From assembly GCA_040285745.1 (NCBI GenBank), contig JAUFOR010000004.1, positions 62,001-126,000 on the forward strand: a stretch of 64,000 nt of DNA. The letters are read 5' to 3'. The position numbers were made by a program, and so were the translations under genes. Of the stretch, positions 1 through 15,000 are shown in pieces. The DNA comes from Barthelona sp. PCE (Eukaryota; Metamonada: BaSk clade). Position 1 is the stretch's first letter; each line of letters begins with the position of its first letter. The notes beneath the pieces are model-generated. The model was not told where the DNA came from. It made no database searches and was given only the letters and a program-made list of their open reading frames with translations.

Positions 1-3000
1 ACTTCACTGTTCTTTTCACCAGTTGGATCTGATCTGATCTCCGTTCAGAAACTGCTTCACACAGGTGCAATCTTCCGTAACTTGGGTGATTTTGCTGCTC
101 GACCTGTTGATGGTGGTAGTAAGGATCCTTCAGTTATTCATGCAGAAGACAAAGCAATGATTGTGAATTCAGAATCTTCTACAATGGAGATCAAATCACT
201 CATGGCATTGTGGTATATTGGCGAATCTTCAACAGCCGTTGAAATGCCAATTTTCGAGAATGCAGGTACTCTGCTACTCAACACACAAGCTAAAGTAATT
301 GTAGATTTTGTCTTTAAGCAATCTGGTGATCTTCACCTTGAACTTGCAGAAATTGTTCTCCGTCGTGGTGGTAGCGCTACTAATGGACAATTGCATCTGG
401 ATCTTATGTCACAGATGTATGTTGGACCTTCTACGGAGAGTTTTGATACACACGATCTCAATGAAACCATTTATTTCACAATGTCAGAGAATGCTCATTT
501 CTTCTGTGATTCTATCATGATTTTGGAAACTGATACGGTCTTTACTGTGTTAGGCAGTGCTAAATTTGGTGAAAAATCAAAGGCGGATATTCGTGGTGGA
601 GGTCTCATGATTGTTGATAACGCTACTGTTGATCCTTGGGGTATCCTTGATGTTGCTTGTGAATTTGTATTCAAAAACATCAGTGATGATATGCACTTTG
701 ACTACCTTATTGCTGGACCCGGTGGTGATGTTCGATTCGAAACTGGAGTTAATCAATCAATTGAAATTCTTTATGTTGATGATGGATATCGTAGCGGTTT
801 TGATACTGTTCATGTTATAAGTGTTATGAAGGTTCTTGGAGGTGGATTTAAGGGTAACGGTGTTACCATCACTGATGACATTTCCAATATTGATCTTGCA
901 AGTATTGTAAGTTCTGAGAACCATCAACTGCTTTTCCCTGTTCAAATCAGCAAATTTGAAACTAATGACTTCTTCTGGCGATTTGACAGCAATTCATTCA
1001 TTCATAACTATGATAGTTTACGATTTAGATCAGATGTAATGACTATCTTAGCTACAGGTTGTGATGCACCTGATTTTGTTTATCCAATGTGGATTAACCA
1101 CAATAATATCTCTGTTGAAACTGAGAAGGTTGACTTTGGTGCCATTTACTTTGGTGATTACGATTCTTTCCTTTACATTGATGATGAGGGTACATGGGTA
1201 CCAGGTTTGTCACCATCTAAGACCAGAAATCCTACTATTCATTTCCATCACGGTGCTGCTGGTAATGGTACTATTTGGATTCCTAACGGTCAGAATATCA
1301 TGTTCAACGATATTTCATTCATGGATGTTAATTCTACACTTCATGCACAGAACTCTCTTGTGCAAGTTGGTGCTATGGATAATTTCGGCTACTATTCTAC
1401 ATGGTTCTGTCATGACAATGAACACACATTCGGAACAAAGGGTCACGTCTGTCTTCTTAACGTTACTGTTCGAGGTTATGGACGATTCCTGATGCAACCG
1501 AACTCCACTTTCTGTCTCGACTCACGTATTAAGTTTGATGTTAATGTTACAATTGATTCTGACGTTATGCTTAAAGAGCTCGTAATCAATGGTAACTTCT
1601 GTATTTACCGTAGTATCAAGGTTTTAGAGCACTTTGAGTGGATTTCTGGTGAGTTACAATGTGGAGGTAGTATTATTGTATTGGGCAATGGTCTTGTACA
1701 CACAGATGAATATAAGGGTGTTGTGAATGGCACAACACTTGATAACCGTGGAACCATGCTTTTTGATGAAGACGCTTGGATCGCAGCAGATCCTCGCGCT
1801 CGTATTGTCAATCGAGCGAATGCAACACTTGAATTTGCACATAATGTCACGTTATATTTGCATGATTCGTATGAATGGTATAATATGACGACAGAAACCG
1901 GTGGTTGGCCGTATTTGGTTAATCAAGGTCGCTTCGTACGACAATCTGGTGATGGTGATATTGGATGGGCATTCCAACAGGACGACACTGGTGTATTTGA
2001 TATTTCCAGTGGTGCTGATGTGTATATGAGTGGCGTAGCAAACATTTCTGGTCTAGTTAATATTCTCAACACTGGCTCTGAAATGATATTCCTCAATGAT
2101 ACTCAGTTTATTGGTAACGGTACGATATATCTCGATAAGGGTCGATTTGCAGTGGATGATGTTGGTGCATCAGTGTACTTCCGCAGTACTGGTGAATTGT
2201 CAGCCTCTCCTGAGAGCAACTTCGTACATCGCAAGGGTCGCATTGTAGTAGATTCCCCGAATTTCAGCATTACGATCCCCAATCTAAAGGTAAGTGATGT
2301 TGGGTCACAGGTTGTGTTCAACACAGTCAGTTGTCCTTTCTACATTCCATCTCTTGAAATTGTGAACAAGGCTGAAGTTATGTTTGACACTGATTGTGAT
2401 AATATTAGGGTTGCTAACTTTACAATTAATGACGCAATTCGTTCAGGCAACGATGATGTCAAGGCTCTTGAGAATTTGATTACATCTGATATGATGTTTA
2501 AGGATGGCGGTTCTATTACCATTCTTGCTAATGCCTCATTCAGAGCTACCAGCGATCTCACAATGATTGATACTTCTTCATTTATCTTCAATGAAGAATC
2601 AGAGTCCACGTTTACCGCTTTGTCACTCATTATGAATGATGATACTCGTTTACATGTTAGTGGTGACATTAGCCATGTGGGAAGCGTTAACTATATCAAC
2701 ACAACTGACAGCACTGCTGAGATTCATGTGTATCCTACAGGTGAAATCAAGCAGGCTACAACAGCTGTTTCAAACATTTATGTTAACATTTGGACAAACG
2801 GTAGTATTCATGCTCTTGATGACAAGGTATACCTTCATTCTAACATCACTTGTCTCAATGGAAATATTACGGCTGATTCTGAGATGTACTTCACAGGATC
2901 ATCCAACGTTTATATTGGTGGTGATTGTGTTCTTCAAGGAAGCGGTGATCTGTACATTCAATCACATACCTTGATGGAAGATGGTATCCTAGACTTCAGT

Positions 3001-6000
3001 GGCTGTATTTATATTGAAAAACCTGATGGATTTTTGGAAATTGTTGGTGGTTATGTTGAGAGTCTACACATCTGTAGAGTTGAGAACAATGTTCGCATAT
3101 TCAATATTTCGATGAACGCCTTTGACATTGATCTCTTTGTTGATGGTGAAATCAACGTTGAGAACGTAACTGTTACATCAATTATTATTGATGATGTCAT
3201 GGGTTCAGATTCCAGTCATGATCAGGTTTTCAACATTTTGAACACAACAGTTGATCTCTTAACACTTCCAAAGTCACGTGAGGGTTCCTTCAATATCTAC
3301 GATTCTGATGTTGATAGCGTTGATACTCTTAACTTTATTTTCGGTCACTCTTACAATGACGGTCACTTCCTTAACTGTTTCTCTGGTTATCTGAACCTTA
3401 ATGGTACTGCTATTGAGATTAATCGTGGTGGTATCAACGTCCATAGTGCTTGTTCAGTGCTTTTTAACAACACTGATGTCAGATTATTGAGCAAGGGTGA
3501 TATTGATATTGCTAATGGTTCATTAGTTGAAGGAAGTATCATTGACAACATCTATTGTCAAAACGGTATGCTCCGTTCGAATGACACTACTCTCCTCACA
3601 ATCAACACAACTGATATCAGAGGTTGTGCAGTTGGTGGTGTCAATGTAGATATTCCATATCTTGATATTCGTGAGGGTGGTTTGTTTGGTACATTAAATC
3701 TTACTAATTCGTTCCACATTCATGGTACTAGCGCGATTCACATTTCAAATGATACATTCATCACTCTTGACAATGGTTTATGGGAAGATGGTAAGGTATT
3801 CATTGGTGATAGCGCATACATTCACTGTCCTGTTGATTGTGCATTCGTTATGGATAGACCTGCTGGTATCTTTGAAGAAGACGATGTATCCAATTATGCT
3901 CATATGCAAATTGATGGCACTCTGAATATCACAGCTCGCTCATCCACTGAGTTTGAAATTGTGCTCAACAACACAGGTTCAATCTATCAAGACAATGGTA
4001 TTTGGGAGATTTATCGTGGTGGTGTTACTTACAATAATGGTTCAATTATTTTAACAGATAACAATGCGGAATTCCGTTTGAAGTCTCCTTATCTGTTTGA
4101 TGAAGAGTCTTATCTTTACTCAAATGGTACAATTGGACTTCGTCAGTTTAACGCCAACCTCACTTCTTATGGTTATGTTCACGTGTGCGACCCTGGTGAA
4201 ATTTACATTAAGGGTGGTGCTTTACGTCTACACGGTGCTGTAGTTGAGTGCATTGACACTGAATACTATGATGGTGACATTGATTTCGAACCGACCACTG
4301 AGGGTTGTGATATTCTTTTCCCTTGGGTTGAGGACCTTGCAGATTTTGATGATATTCGTGAAATTTGCCAAATTTGGATTGGTGAGCTTCGTGATGACGG
4401 TGAAGTCACATTCTACAATGGTGATACAGAGTTATTCCATATTGAATGGATTAAGAAGGGTCCCATTTACTTTGGTATGGGTAGTTATATTGGTTCTATG
4501 CATGTCGATCGTATGGATGAAAGTACATGGATTCTTGGTAATGGTACGATCGTTGATGAAATCACAACAATGGTTTTAACTGAAAGTGTCTCACAATTTA
4601 TTGTGAAGGAAAACGCAACAGTCAACGCAACCAACGCAAGCTTTACTGTTACAGATGGTGTTGTTTTATTCGATACCAACGCTCAAGTTGTTGCTGATTG
4701 TCTTCATCTGATTCTTGATGGTTCCGCTGAATTTATAATTAAAGAAAACGGTGCACAAGATCCCATAAGAATTTGTAGTGCTGTGCTTAGTGATACAGCT
4801 TCTATCCAAATTTATGATGGTGCTAATGTGATAATTGAAGAGCTTGTCATGAACGATGAATCAAGTATCGATTCAACAACACTCGTCAATGTTACAGGTA
4901 CGGTAGATATTAGCGGTGGAAGTATTGGTAATGATACTGTGCTTGGATTTGATGGTTCTTCAACTGTTGGTTTCAGTTTGAGTGATCCATTCACATTTGG
5001 TTTTGGATCCTATGTTGAATTCCACAGTAACGTAACTGTTGAAGGTAATTCTCCTCTCATTTTCAGTGATGATGCTAGAGTTTTCAACTACTACAGATTT
5101 ACAATCGAGGAAGAGAAAGCTTTCGTTATGGAAGCTGTTGGTGTTGGTACTGGTAAGTTTACTAACAAACGTGGCGGTATATTTACGTTCAAGGGTAGTG
5201 ATAACCCTTCGAAATTCGATATTATCAGATGTAAGATCCGCAATGATGGTGAACTGAACATTGATGCTAATGGAACTACAGGTGGTTTATTCCTTGAAGG
5301 AGAACTTACAAATGATTGGATATTCAATATGGACTCCAATCTGCAGTTAACTGTTCGTAAGGATGGTTCTCTCATTAACAACAAGAATATGATTGATACA
5401 AACACAACGTTCAGTCAGGCAGTTATCTCAATCAAGGGTGACTCTTCACATACACCTTCTTTTATTCAGAATGACGTCCTCACCACTAAGGCAAATCTAT
5501 TTGCGTCAGATGCAACGGTTAACTTCACCGAATCGTCTGTCTCACAAGGTATTTCAAAGGCGTATATCCTGGATGAAGCAACTCTCGATATTTCTGGCCA
5601 ATATATTACCCCACTCAACCTTCATGACACATCTGGTGTTGTCAGTGTTGTTAACAACGGTAATATCAAGGTTGGTTATGTTCAGATCACTGATAATGAT
5701 GGATTGTTCCAAACTACTTCCGGTGGTACAGCTATTTGTGATGATTTCACTAGTTTTGTTCTTGATCACGGTAAGGTTCAATTGGGTGATTTTTCATCTG
5801 TTGAGTTACGTGGTTCAATCGAGTTGAATAACGATGGTGAGTTTTTCATTGGTCGGATTAACAATGACAGTATACTTCGTCCTAATGAAATCACACTTAA
5901 TGATGAAACAAGTTTCTCTGCTAACTGTGAACCTTCAATCATTGTTACTTTGAATGAAGTAACACAAAACGATGACAGTAACTTCGGTGGAACATCTGCT

Positions 6001-9000
6001 ATGGAGCTTGTTGGAGTTTTCGATATGATTGATGGTAATATAGTTGATTCTGGAGAAATGGCTGTGCGTACAGGCGCCAATTTCAATGTCAAACAAGGTG
6101 GTACAAAGACCATATCCAAATTTAACATTAATGTTGAAGGTGAGTTCAATATTGCTGATCGTTTTGATGGTAGTGATGATGCTCTCATTGTCAACACAAA
6201 CACAGGTTCAATCGTTATGACAGACAATGCTGAGTTCCAATCTTCTAATAATGATGCTTATATTCACAATAACGGTACCATGAATCAAACTTCAACAGAA
6301 ACGGTTCCTTTGAACTGGAATATCGATTCTTCTGGTGAATTCTATCTTGAGAATGGTACACTTCTGATGCAAAAGCCTTCTATGTTCCACAACTATGGTA
6401 GCTTTAGTATTTCTGACCCATCATATTGGATGATCGAGAATAACTTAGTTAACCATTTCCCTGCATTAATCAGTGGTGATGGTATAATATTCATGCAAAA
6501 CGATGCTGATGTTATTAACCGTGGTGACATTAACTTAGCTACTCCAGCTATTGTAATTGGTGGTGCAAAACTAACAATGCTTGACAGTGATCCTGTTGAG
6601 AAACTTCCTCTGGTAATTGATACAGATGGTAGTGTTGTTATTGATGGTGGTGTGATTTCTGATTTGAGCGCAAAACTCAATGGTACTACACCAACTTCTT
6701 CTCTTACTGTTACAACTGGTACTGTTTCAAACTTTACCAGTCTTGAGCTTATGAATGAAGGTAGCGTTATTCTCGAAGGTGGTTCTGTTATCTTTGACTG
6801 GTCCCGTATTGAAATGTGGGATAACACTGATATCATTGTTCGTGACAACATGATTGTTGAACTTGAGAACACTGATGTTATCCTTCATGATAACACGTAT
6901 TTCAAAGGTGCTGATTCACTAGACAATGTCAATGTTTGGACATTCGATGAAGTCATAATTAATGATAACGCTATCTTTGATCTTAGTGTTCCCGCTCTTC
7001 AAACCATTAACAAACTAACCATCTTGGATAGTGGTATTCGTGAAGGTTCTTCAACAATCAACATTGTTAATGATATGGAATGGGTAGCGGGTACAGTGCG
7101 TGGTGCTGGTGAAACTGAAATCATCTATGGAGCTGAACTCAACATTGCTGATACAAATGGTCGCGTTTACATTGGCGGTGATCATGAGTTACGTATTGTT
7201 GGTAAAGCACATGTTCTTAATGATGTCACAGTTGAAGCACTAAATTCTACAGATAGTTTAATCCGTGTTGTTAACGGTGGTGTGCTCAATATGACTGATG
7301 CAAATTTCGAAGGCGGTGCACGCATCTTCGTCGAGACATCGAGTGATTTGAGATTAGAGAAGGGTGTTCAAAGCCTAGACGCAGATATCCTTGTCAGTGG
7401 TATTGCTACTTGTGCAGATTGTTCTGCTACATTAAAGAATCTCTTTGAACTTAACGGTGATGCTTCTATAGAGGGTGTCGGTGATGTTAATGTTTGGGAT
7501 GATATGTCAATTACTTCATCTGGTAATCTATTTGGCGCAATTGGTACAGAAATCAACATTTTAAACAATGGTGTATTACGTACCGATCAGTCTAGTCATA
7601 TAGATGCAGTCATTAATGTATTCGATGGTCTTCTTCTTCTGAATAGTGGTGATGCAAACCGCTTGAATATCACTTTGGATGATGCTGCAGCAAATCTTAC
7701 ATGTGTTGCAGAAACTATTCTATCAATGGATCTTCTGGTAAACTCCGGTCAGGTATTTTTCCAACCTGGTTGTACAGTGCAACATCTATCTCCTGTCATC
7801 ATTAACGATGGTCAGGTTTACATTGAAGGTGCTACTATCAGCCTTGAGTATTCTCCTGTGACCCTCAACAACCCTACATCAGTATTTGAAATCAATTCAA
7901 GTAATATGAGAATTCAGAACACTGATTTAACGATCAATGAAGGTTTGTTCAATATTACTGGTGATACAGAAACATCAGATCGATTCAGGAACGTTAAAAT
8001 TTTCAACAACGGTCAGTTTAATATTGATGAACAATCACATGAATTGTACATTTATGAAACGTTACTTGATGATGGTACATTCTCAGGAGCTGCTGATGTT
8101 CATTCACACAACATTATATGGCGTGCAGGAACCATCACTGGTCCATCGACAATTCGCTCTTCTGCTGTTGTAACTCTTGAAACAGTAGCTCACAAGTATC
8201 TTAAGGATGGACGTACTTTGGAGACTGGAGAAACAACTCTTTTCAACGATGGTACTCTTCATGGTGGTTACAACACTACTTTTAGGAACTGGGGTATTTT
8301 CACAGTTAATAATTTGGGACAATTCATAAATGATGTTCCTGAAAATGAGACTTTAGTCTCTGGACCTCATTTCCTTAATAATAATCAGTTTAATATGAAC
8401 GCTGATGTTACTGATGATTTCTACATGAATTGGAAGTTCACCCACTCTGAACCAGCAACTATGTCACTCGACTCAGGTCGTATGCATTTCAATGCTATTG
8501 GTTTGGCTGATTTTATTGGAGATATTGTTGTTTCTGAAGATGCTGTCATGGATTTCGATGATACAAATGCTTTGTTTGAAGAACTCAGTAGCATCATTGT
8601 TCGTGGTGTTATTTCCACAACTGATTGTCTTGCTAACGTAACCTTCAACGGTGATGTTAATATTCCTGGTGATATGATGATTGTTTGTGGTAATGTATAT
8701 GTACAACATGCAACTGTTGACAATCTCAACGCAACAGTCAAGAGTGCAGGTACTATGAGCGTAGAGTACACAACAGTCGCCACGCTAAATTACAAGAATA
8801 TTCTCAGTCTTGGTTCTGTTACTATGCGCAATTCTAACATCAATACCATTCAAGACATTAACGTTCACGATGGATCATTCAGAATTGATGATTCAGAATT
8901 CAACCTTTCTAATGACACCTTATTCCACACAACCAACGAAAATGCTGTTTTTGTACTTGGTGACAACCTTATCTTACCAAATATCGATTATGCAACCATT

Positions 9001-12000
9001 CTTATTGAGGATGGTCATTTCACAATCAACCCAACATCACATACTGATGAGCTCTCATTCGGACTCATTCAGATCAAGGGTTCAACATTGGAGAAGGCTA
9101 CTTTAGAAGCTAATATACCACACAACCTGAGCGCTCTCATCATTGAGGTTAATCAGGGTTTGAGTGTTGGTGAATCCCGTCTTATTGCCTATGATGAGCT
9201 TCGTTGGACTGGTGGTGGTTTTGTTGGTCCTACCGAGACGTATTCTATGACTGATCTGACAATTGCTGGTACCGTTCCAATGTATCTGGATGAAGGTCAT
9301 AGTTTGTGGAACTTTGGTAATACTTCATTCACACAAGGTATCATCAATGCTGGTGAGTATACTAATATCATCAACCGTCCTTATGCTATGTTTGAAATTG
9401 GTGGTGGTGGTGATATTGTCATTGCAAATGGTACTGGTGACAGTTTCCCTTACATTTTCAATATGGAGAACGCAACACTTTTGAAGACAGGTGCCCCTGT
9501 GAAGTTTAACCTCTTACCTGCTTTACGCAATGAAGGTTTGATGCATGTTGAGAGTGGTATACTAGCTATTGGTACTGATTCATGGTCTAATGGAGATACA
9601 CTAATTGAAGACAATTGCATTCTTGAGCTTACAGGAGACTTTAAGTTCACTGCTGATTCTTATATTGAAGGTATTGGTGAGCTTCACTTAACGAAATCTA
9701 CTTCTAACGTAACTGTTTTTGGTGTTTTCAACCAAAGTGGTGATGTCATCATCTTTGATGGTGATATCTACTTTAACAATGGTTCTTCCATTGATTACAT
9801 GAGTCTACGTGTTCGTGGTGGTAACAGTCACTTCTTAGATGGATCAGTAGTTCCACATATGTCTGTACCTGAAGTTTCTGCGGGTGAGGTGATCATTTAT
9901 GATGGTGGTATCACAAACCAGATATCAAAGCTTGATGTAAGTGGAACGGGTAAGGTAGATATCCAATCAGGCTCATTCTTCAATATGACTGATGGTGAAA
10001 TGCGCATTGCTGGATCTGGTGAGATTCTGTTCGCCAATAACTCCAATGGTAATATTATTGATTCCGTATTTACTCTATCTGGAGGTAATCTCATTCTTGA
10101 TTATCATTCCGTTAACACAGCTAACTTCTCAGATTGTACGTTTTTGGGTGGTATTCTTGAAACTTACCTTCCTATTACCACTTACTGTGTGAACTTAACA
10201 ATGACAGGTGGTATTCGTAAAGGTAGCGGTGACCTAGTTATCCTTGAAAATGGTGAGGTCATTGGTGGACGTCTTCAGGACGGATCTGTAACTACCATTA
10301 TGGGTTATATGGATCTTCATCCAACAAACACTCTATTTATTGAGTTCAGTCACGTTCTTCAAAACAATGGTTCATCCATCTGGCACAACGGTGTAATCCG
10401 TGCCGATGAAACATCTGTTCTGCACAACCATGCAGGCGCCACTCTCGAGATTACAGATGTTGCAACTATAAGTGCAATTTCTTCTCAACCACCCTTGTTC
10501 CAAAATGATGGTTTGTTAAAGAAGACTGCCTCAAGTCCGTTCACCCTCACTGTACGCTTCTGGAACACTCTCGAAGCTTCTACTGAGATTCTTTCTGGAT
10601 CTATGGTAATTTTAGGTACTGCCTTGAATGATGGTTATTTCTTCCTCGATGATGCTACTGACGTCACTGTCAATGATGGTGTATTACGTTTTGGAGAGGA
10701 GAGTATCTTCCAAGGTCCTGGTTCTCTAACTCTTAACCATGTTAACGCTTTTGTATTTGCTGACGGTTTTATGAACGTTACAGGAAAGTACCAGGTTAAT
10801 AATGGTCACCTTTACTTTAATGGATCACTCCTTAATGTTTCAACCATTGATTTGATTGTGAACAATGGTGAGTGTCTGTTTGAGAATTGTTCTATCACTG
10901 AACTCCAAGTTGATATGAATGGTGGTTCCATTGAGATCCAACCTCTGGCTAACATATACCAATTGACTACATTAGACGTATCAGGTGGTGATACAACTGT
11001 GCAGAATGGTGCTTTTGTCAAGGCTTACAATAGTGTCTTCAAACACACTGGCGGAAACTTCTTCATTAGTCAAAATGCTACAGTTGATATTGTCGGTTCC
11101 AACATCACACAAAGTGGTGGATACGTTGAGTTTGATAGTTTTAGTTTTGTCAACGTCAACTTTACATACTGTGAGCTAACTGGTGGTGAGTTGAAAACCA
11201 TGCTTCATGTGCCCACATTCTGTGACACATACAAACAAACAGGTGGTACTCGTTCAGGTGAAGGTGATGTCATTGTACATGATTATCTTGAACTTGTTGG
11301 AGGTCGTATTATTGATAATTCAACAACGATTTCTGAGTCTGAAATGTTGGTGACAGCCACCAACACGTTATACATGGAAACTGGTCACCAAATCATTAAC
11401 CACGGCAATGCTTCCTTTTTGAATGGTGTAATCAGAGGACATGGTTCAACAGGAATCTACAATTCACCAACTGGTGATTTACAGATCAGTGATTCTATCA
11501 CATATTCTACATCAGATTCCACTCAACCTACTCTAATCAACGATGGTTTGTTGGTAAAGGTTGGACCAAATTCATTCATTGCAACAGTTAATGTTATTAA
11601 TAACAATGACTTTATTGTCAGCAAGGGTTCTTTCGATATTCGTGGTGATACCGTTACAAATGGAGAGCTATCTATTGAAGAGGATGCTGATGTGACGGTC
11701 AATAGCGGTGGCTCATTGATTGCCTCTGATACGAACAGAATTAGTGGTCTTGGTACTGTAATAATTAATCACTCAACTGCGACTGCATTCATAGATGGTA
11801 CTGAGCAATTCACCGGTGATTTTATCGTTAATCATGGTAACCTTTATGTGAATGGAACCAATATGAATGGAGATACTTTCAACCTCCGTCAGATTGGTGG
11901 TACAACTCACTTCGATGCTGTTGAAGTTAGCTACCTTAATGTTAAGGAAGCAACTGGTGGTATTATTGACTTCAATGAAGACAGTGTTATCATTAAACTG

Positions 12001-15000
12001 GCTAACTTAGATGTTAGTGGTTCTATTGTTAACTTCAACAACAAGTCAGACGTCTTCATTGATGATGGAAATATTACAATCTCAAGTGGTGCAATTCAAT
12101 TCCACGAAGGCGCAAGAGTACGTTCTTCAACTTCCCGTCTTAGCCAAACTGGTGGTGACGTCTCAATCGCTGAAAATTCATTCGTTTCAGAACCTCACTT
12201 TGACTACTGTGAGATGTTGGGAGGATTCATCACTGTCGACCAACAACTTCGTTGTGATGAAATGCTGCTTGACGGTGGCGTAAGATCAGGTAATGCTGAT
12301 GTATTCATTACAAATCTGCTCACTGTTGTTTCTGGTACACTTTCTGGCACTTCTCGTACTGTATCTGAAACTCAACTTCTGTTGAACTGTTCAGGTTCAT
12401 CAAACTTGCAAGACAACCACGAACTGACTGTCATTTCAGACGGTGATTTCTTTAGTGGCCAACTTAATATGCATTCATCTGCTTTGATCAACGTTACAAT
12501 TGGTTCAAAACTAACATTACACTCAAACGCTGTCTTAAATAATGTGGACGATGCTGCACACGCAACACTAGTCAATAATGGACAACTTGAGAAAGTTGGT
12601 ACTGGCGCATTTGAGGCTGAAGTTGATGTCATTAACAATGGTGATTTCAACATACTTGCTGGAGAATTTGTAATGGAGAATGATGCTGTTGTAATCAACA
12701 ATGATTACTGGAATACTCACGGTGGAGCAATTTCCCGTGTTCGTGATGCCAAATTCACTGCAATGAATACATCATTAATCAGTGGTAACGGTCGCTGGTT
12801 CCTTTCTAATACTGATGCCCTAGTTGAAGTGGATGGTGTAGTTGATACAGTCGGATGTTGGTTTGTAGAAAATGGTATTCTTTTGTTCAACGGCTCACAG
12901 CTCTCAATGAACAAGATTTGCATGTTTGTGTCTGGTGGTTTAATTGACATTGATTCAGCTGAAATAGTTGAACTTCTTGTCAATGATATGACTGCTGGTA
13001 ACTTCATCATTGAGAACAACGCTACAATCGATCAACTTTCTGTTTTGAAGCAGAGCGGTGGTTCATTCAACATTGAGAATTCTACAATTACATCAGATAC
13101 TGCTGAATTCGTATTCACAGGTGGTGATTTTGTTGCAGATGAGGGTAAACTTGCTATTCATGATTCAACGATGGTTGTCAAGGGTGGTGATGTCACATTC
13201 CTAGATGATTCAACTCCTCTTTTCAACATCACAGATCTTGAACTCACTAGCGGCAAGCTGACTGTAACTGATACTAATATGGATCACTACGTAGATCGCA
13301 TGATAATGAAGGGTGGATCACTCAACGGAGATTCTACTCTTACTGTTTACAATTTGACACTCATTGGTGGTACACTTGCTGATGCAGGTGTAACAGATGT
13401 ACTCACAGTACTCACACTTGATTGTTCTAATACACCAATTCTTACCCATACACACATTGTGCGTAATCATGATGAGGCATATTGGAATTCTGGCACTTTG
13501 CAAGTTGATGCAGATGCTCTCCTTCATAATGCTGACGGTGCTCAGATGTATTTGAGTGGCGGTGCTAACTATGAGAAGAATGGCGTTACTGAACCTGTTC
13601 TGCTCAACAATGGTGATCTGTTTAAGATCGACGATAACACATTCGCAACTTCAACAACATTTAACAATACTGGCAACGGTGTTGTTCATATCCAAGAAGG
13701 TATATTCCAAATCGATGGAACTACTAACCAGGATAATGTATGGATTTCAGATGGTGACACACGTATTATGGGAGACATGATCTTTGATAGAGACTCATTT
13801 ACTAATGGAACAGGTAATTTTGTACTCGACACATCAGCATCATTCACTAAGGTTTCTGGAACTGTTGATACAGATGGTGTTTGGATTGTCAATAATGGTC
13901 TCCTTAATTTCACTGGTGATGGATTAGATATCAATGACCTTCAACTCGATATCAATTATGGCACAACTAACATTGATGGTGCTAATATTGCAACCACAAC
14001 AATTACCGTTGATGATGGTGATCTCCATATCATTTCTTCTACTATTGATCAGTTAGACGTTCTTAATACTACACACACTAATTCCGTCGTTGACGTTGTT
14101 GGATCAACACTGACATCTGATAGAGGTGCATTTAACATTGAAGATGGTGAAGTGCAACTTTCTGATGATACAACCTTTGAGTCATCTGACTCTGTATTAA
14201 CTCAGGAAAGTGGTGTTATCACTCTGCTGAATGATGGTGCCACAATGCACATGAAATCAGTCATTCTCAACGATGGTGTTTTGAACGTTTCTTCTCGTGT
14301 TCCTCTCACGGTTGACGAGTTTGAAATGAATGGTGGTACTCGTACTGGTACAACCAACGTCAATGCTGATGAGCTTCGTTTCTATAACGGTGTTCTTGAT
14401 GGTAATGCTGTCACACAAGCTATTGATATACTTGACATCAATACTGCTTTAAGTCCTGAACTCAAGAATGATCACACACTCCACATGTTTGGAATCGCTG
14501 ACTGGAATGATGGAACACTACGTGCTTCAAATGACTCCCTGTTCTTAGTCGATTCTAGAGGTACGCTTAACATCACAGGTGACTCACATTTCCTCAAATC
14601 AGGACCACAAGAGCCTACACTTCAAAACAATGGAAAACTATTCAAGAATGGTAATGAACCATTCATTATTTCCGCCAACGTGGTAAATAATGGTGGTGTT
14701 AATATAGTTAACGGATCATTCGTTATTGAGGGACGTGCTGATAATAATAACAATTGGAAAACTGTATCTCCTGCTGAAACGATTGTGATTGATACTTTGA
14801 ATCTAGCTTCAACCAGCACATTAAGTGGAGATGGTACTTATCGTATTCAAGATCCTGCAGCTGTTGTTAACGGTGATGGTAACATATTCACTGATCAATG
14901 CTGGATGGTCGAACATGGTTCTGTGCTCCTTGATGGTACCTCATTATCTACCAGTATTCTTTGCATGAATGTCACTGCTACTGACTCACTTGTCAACATT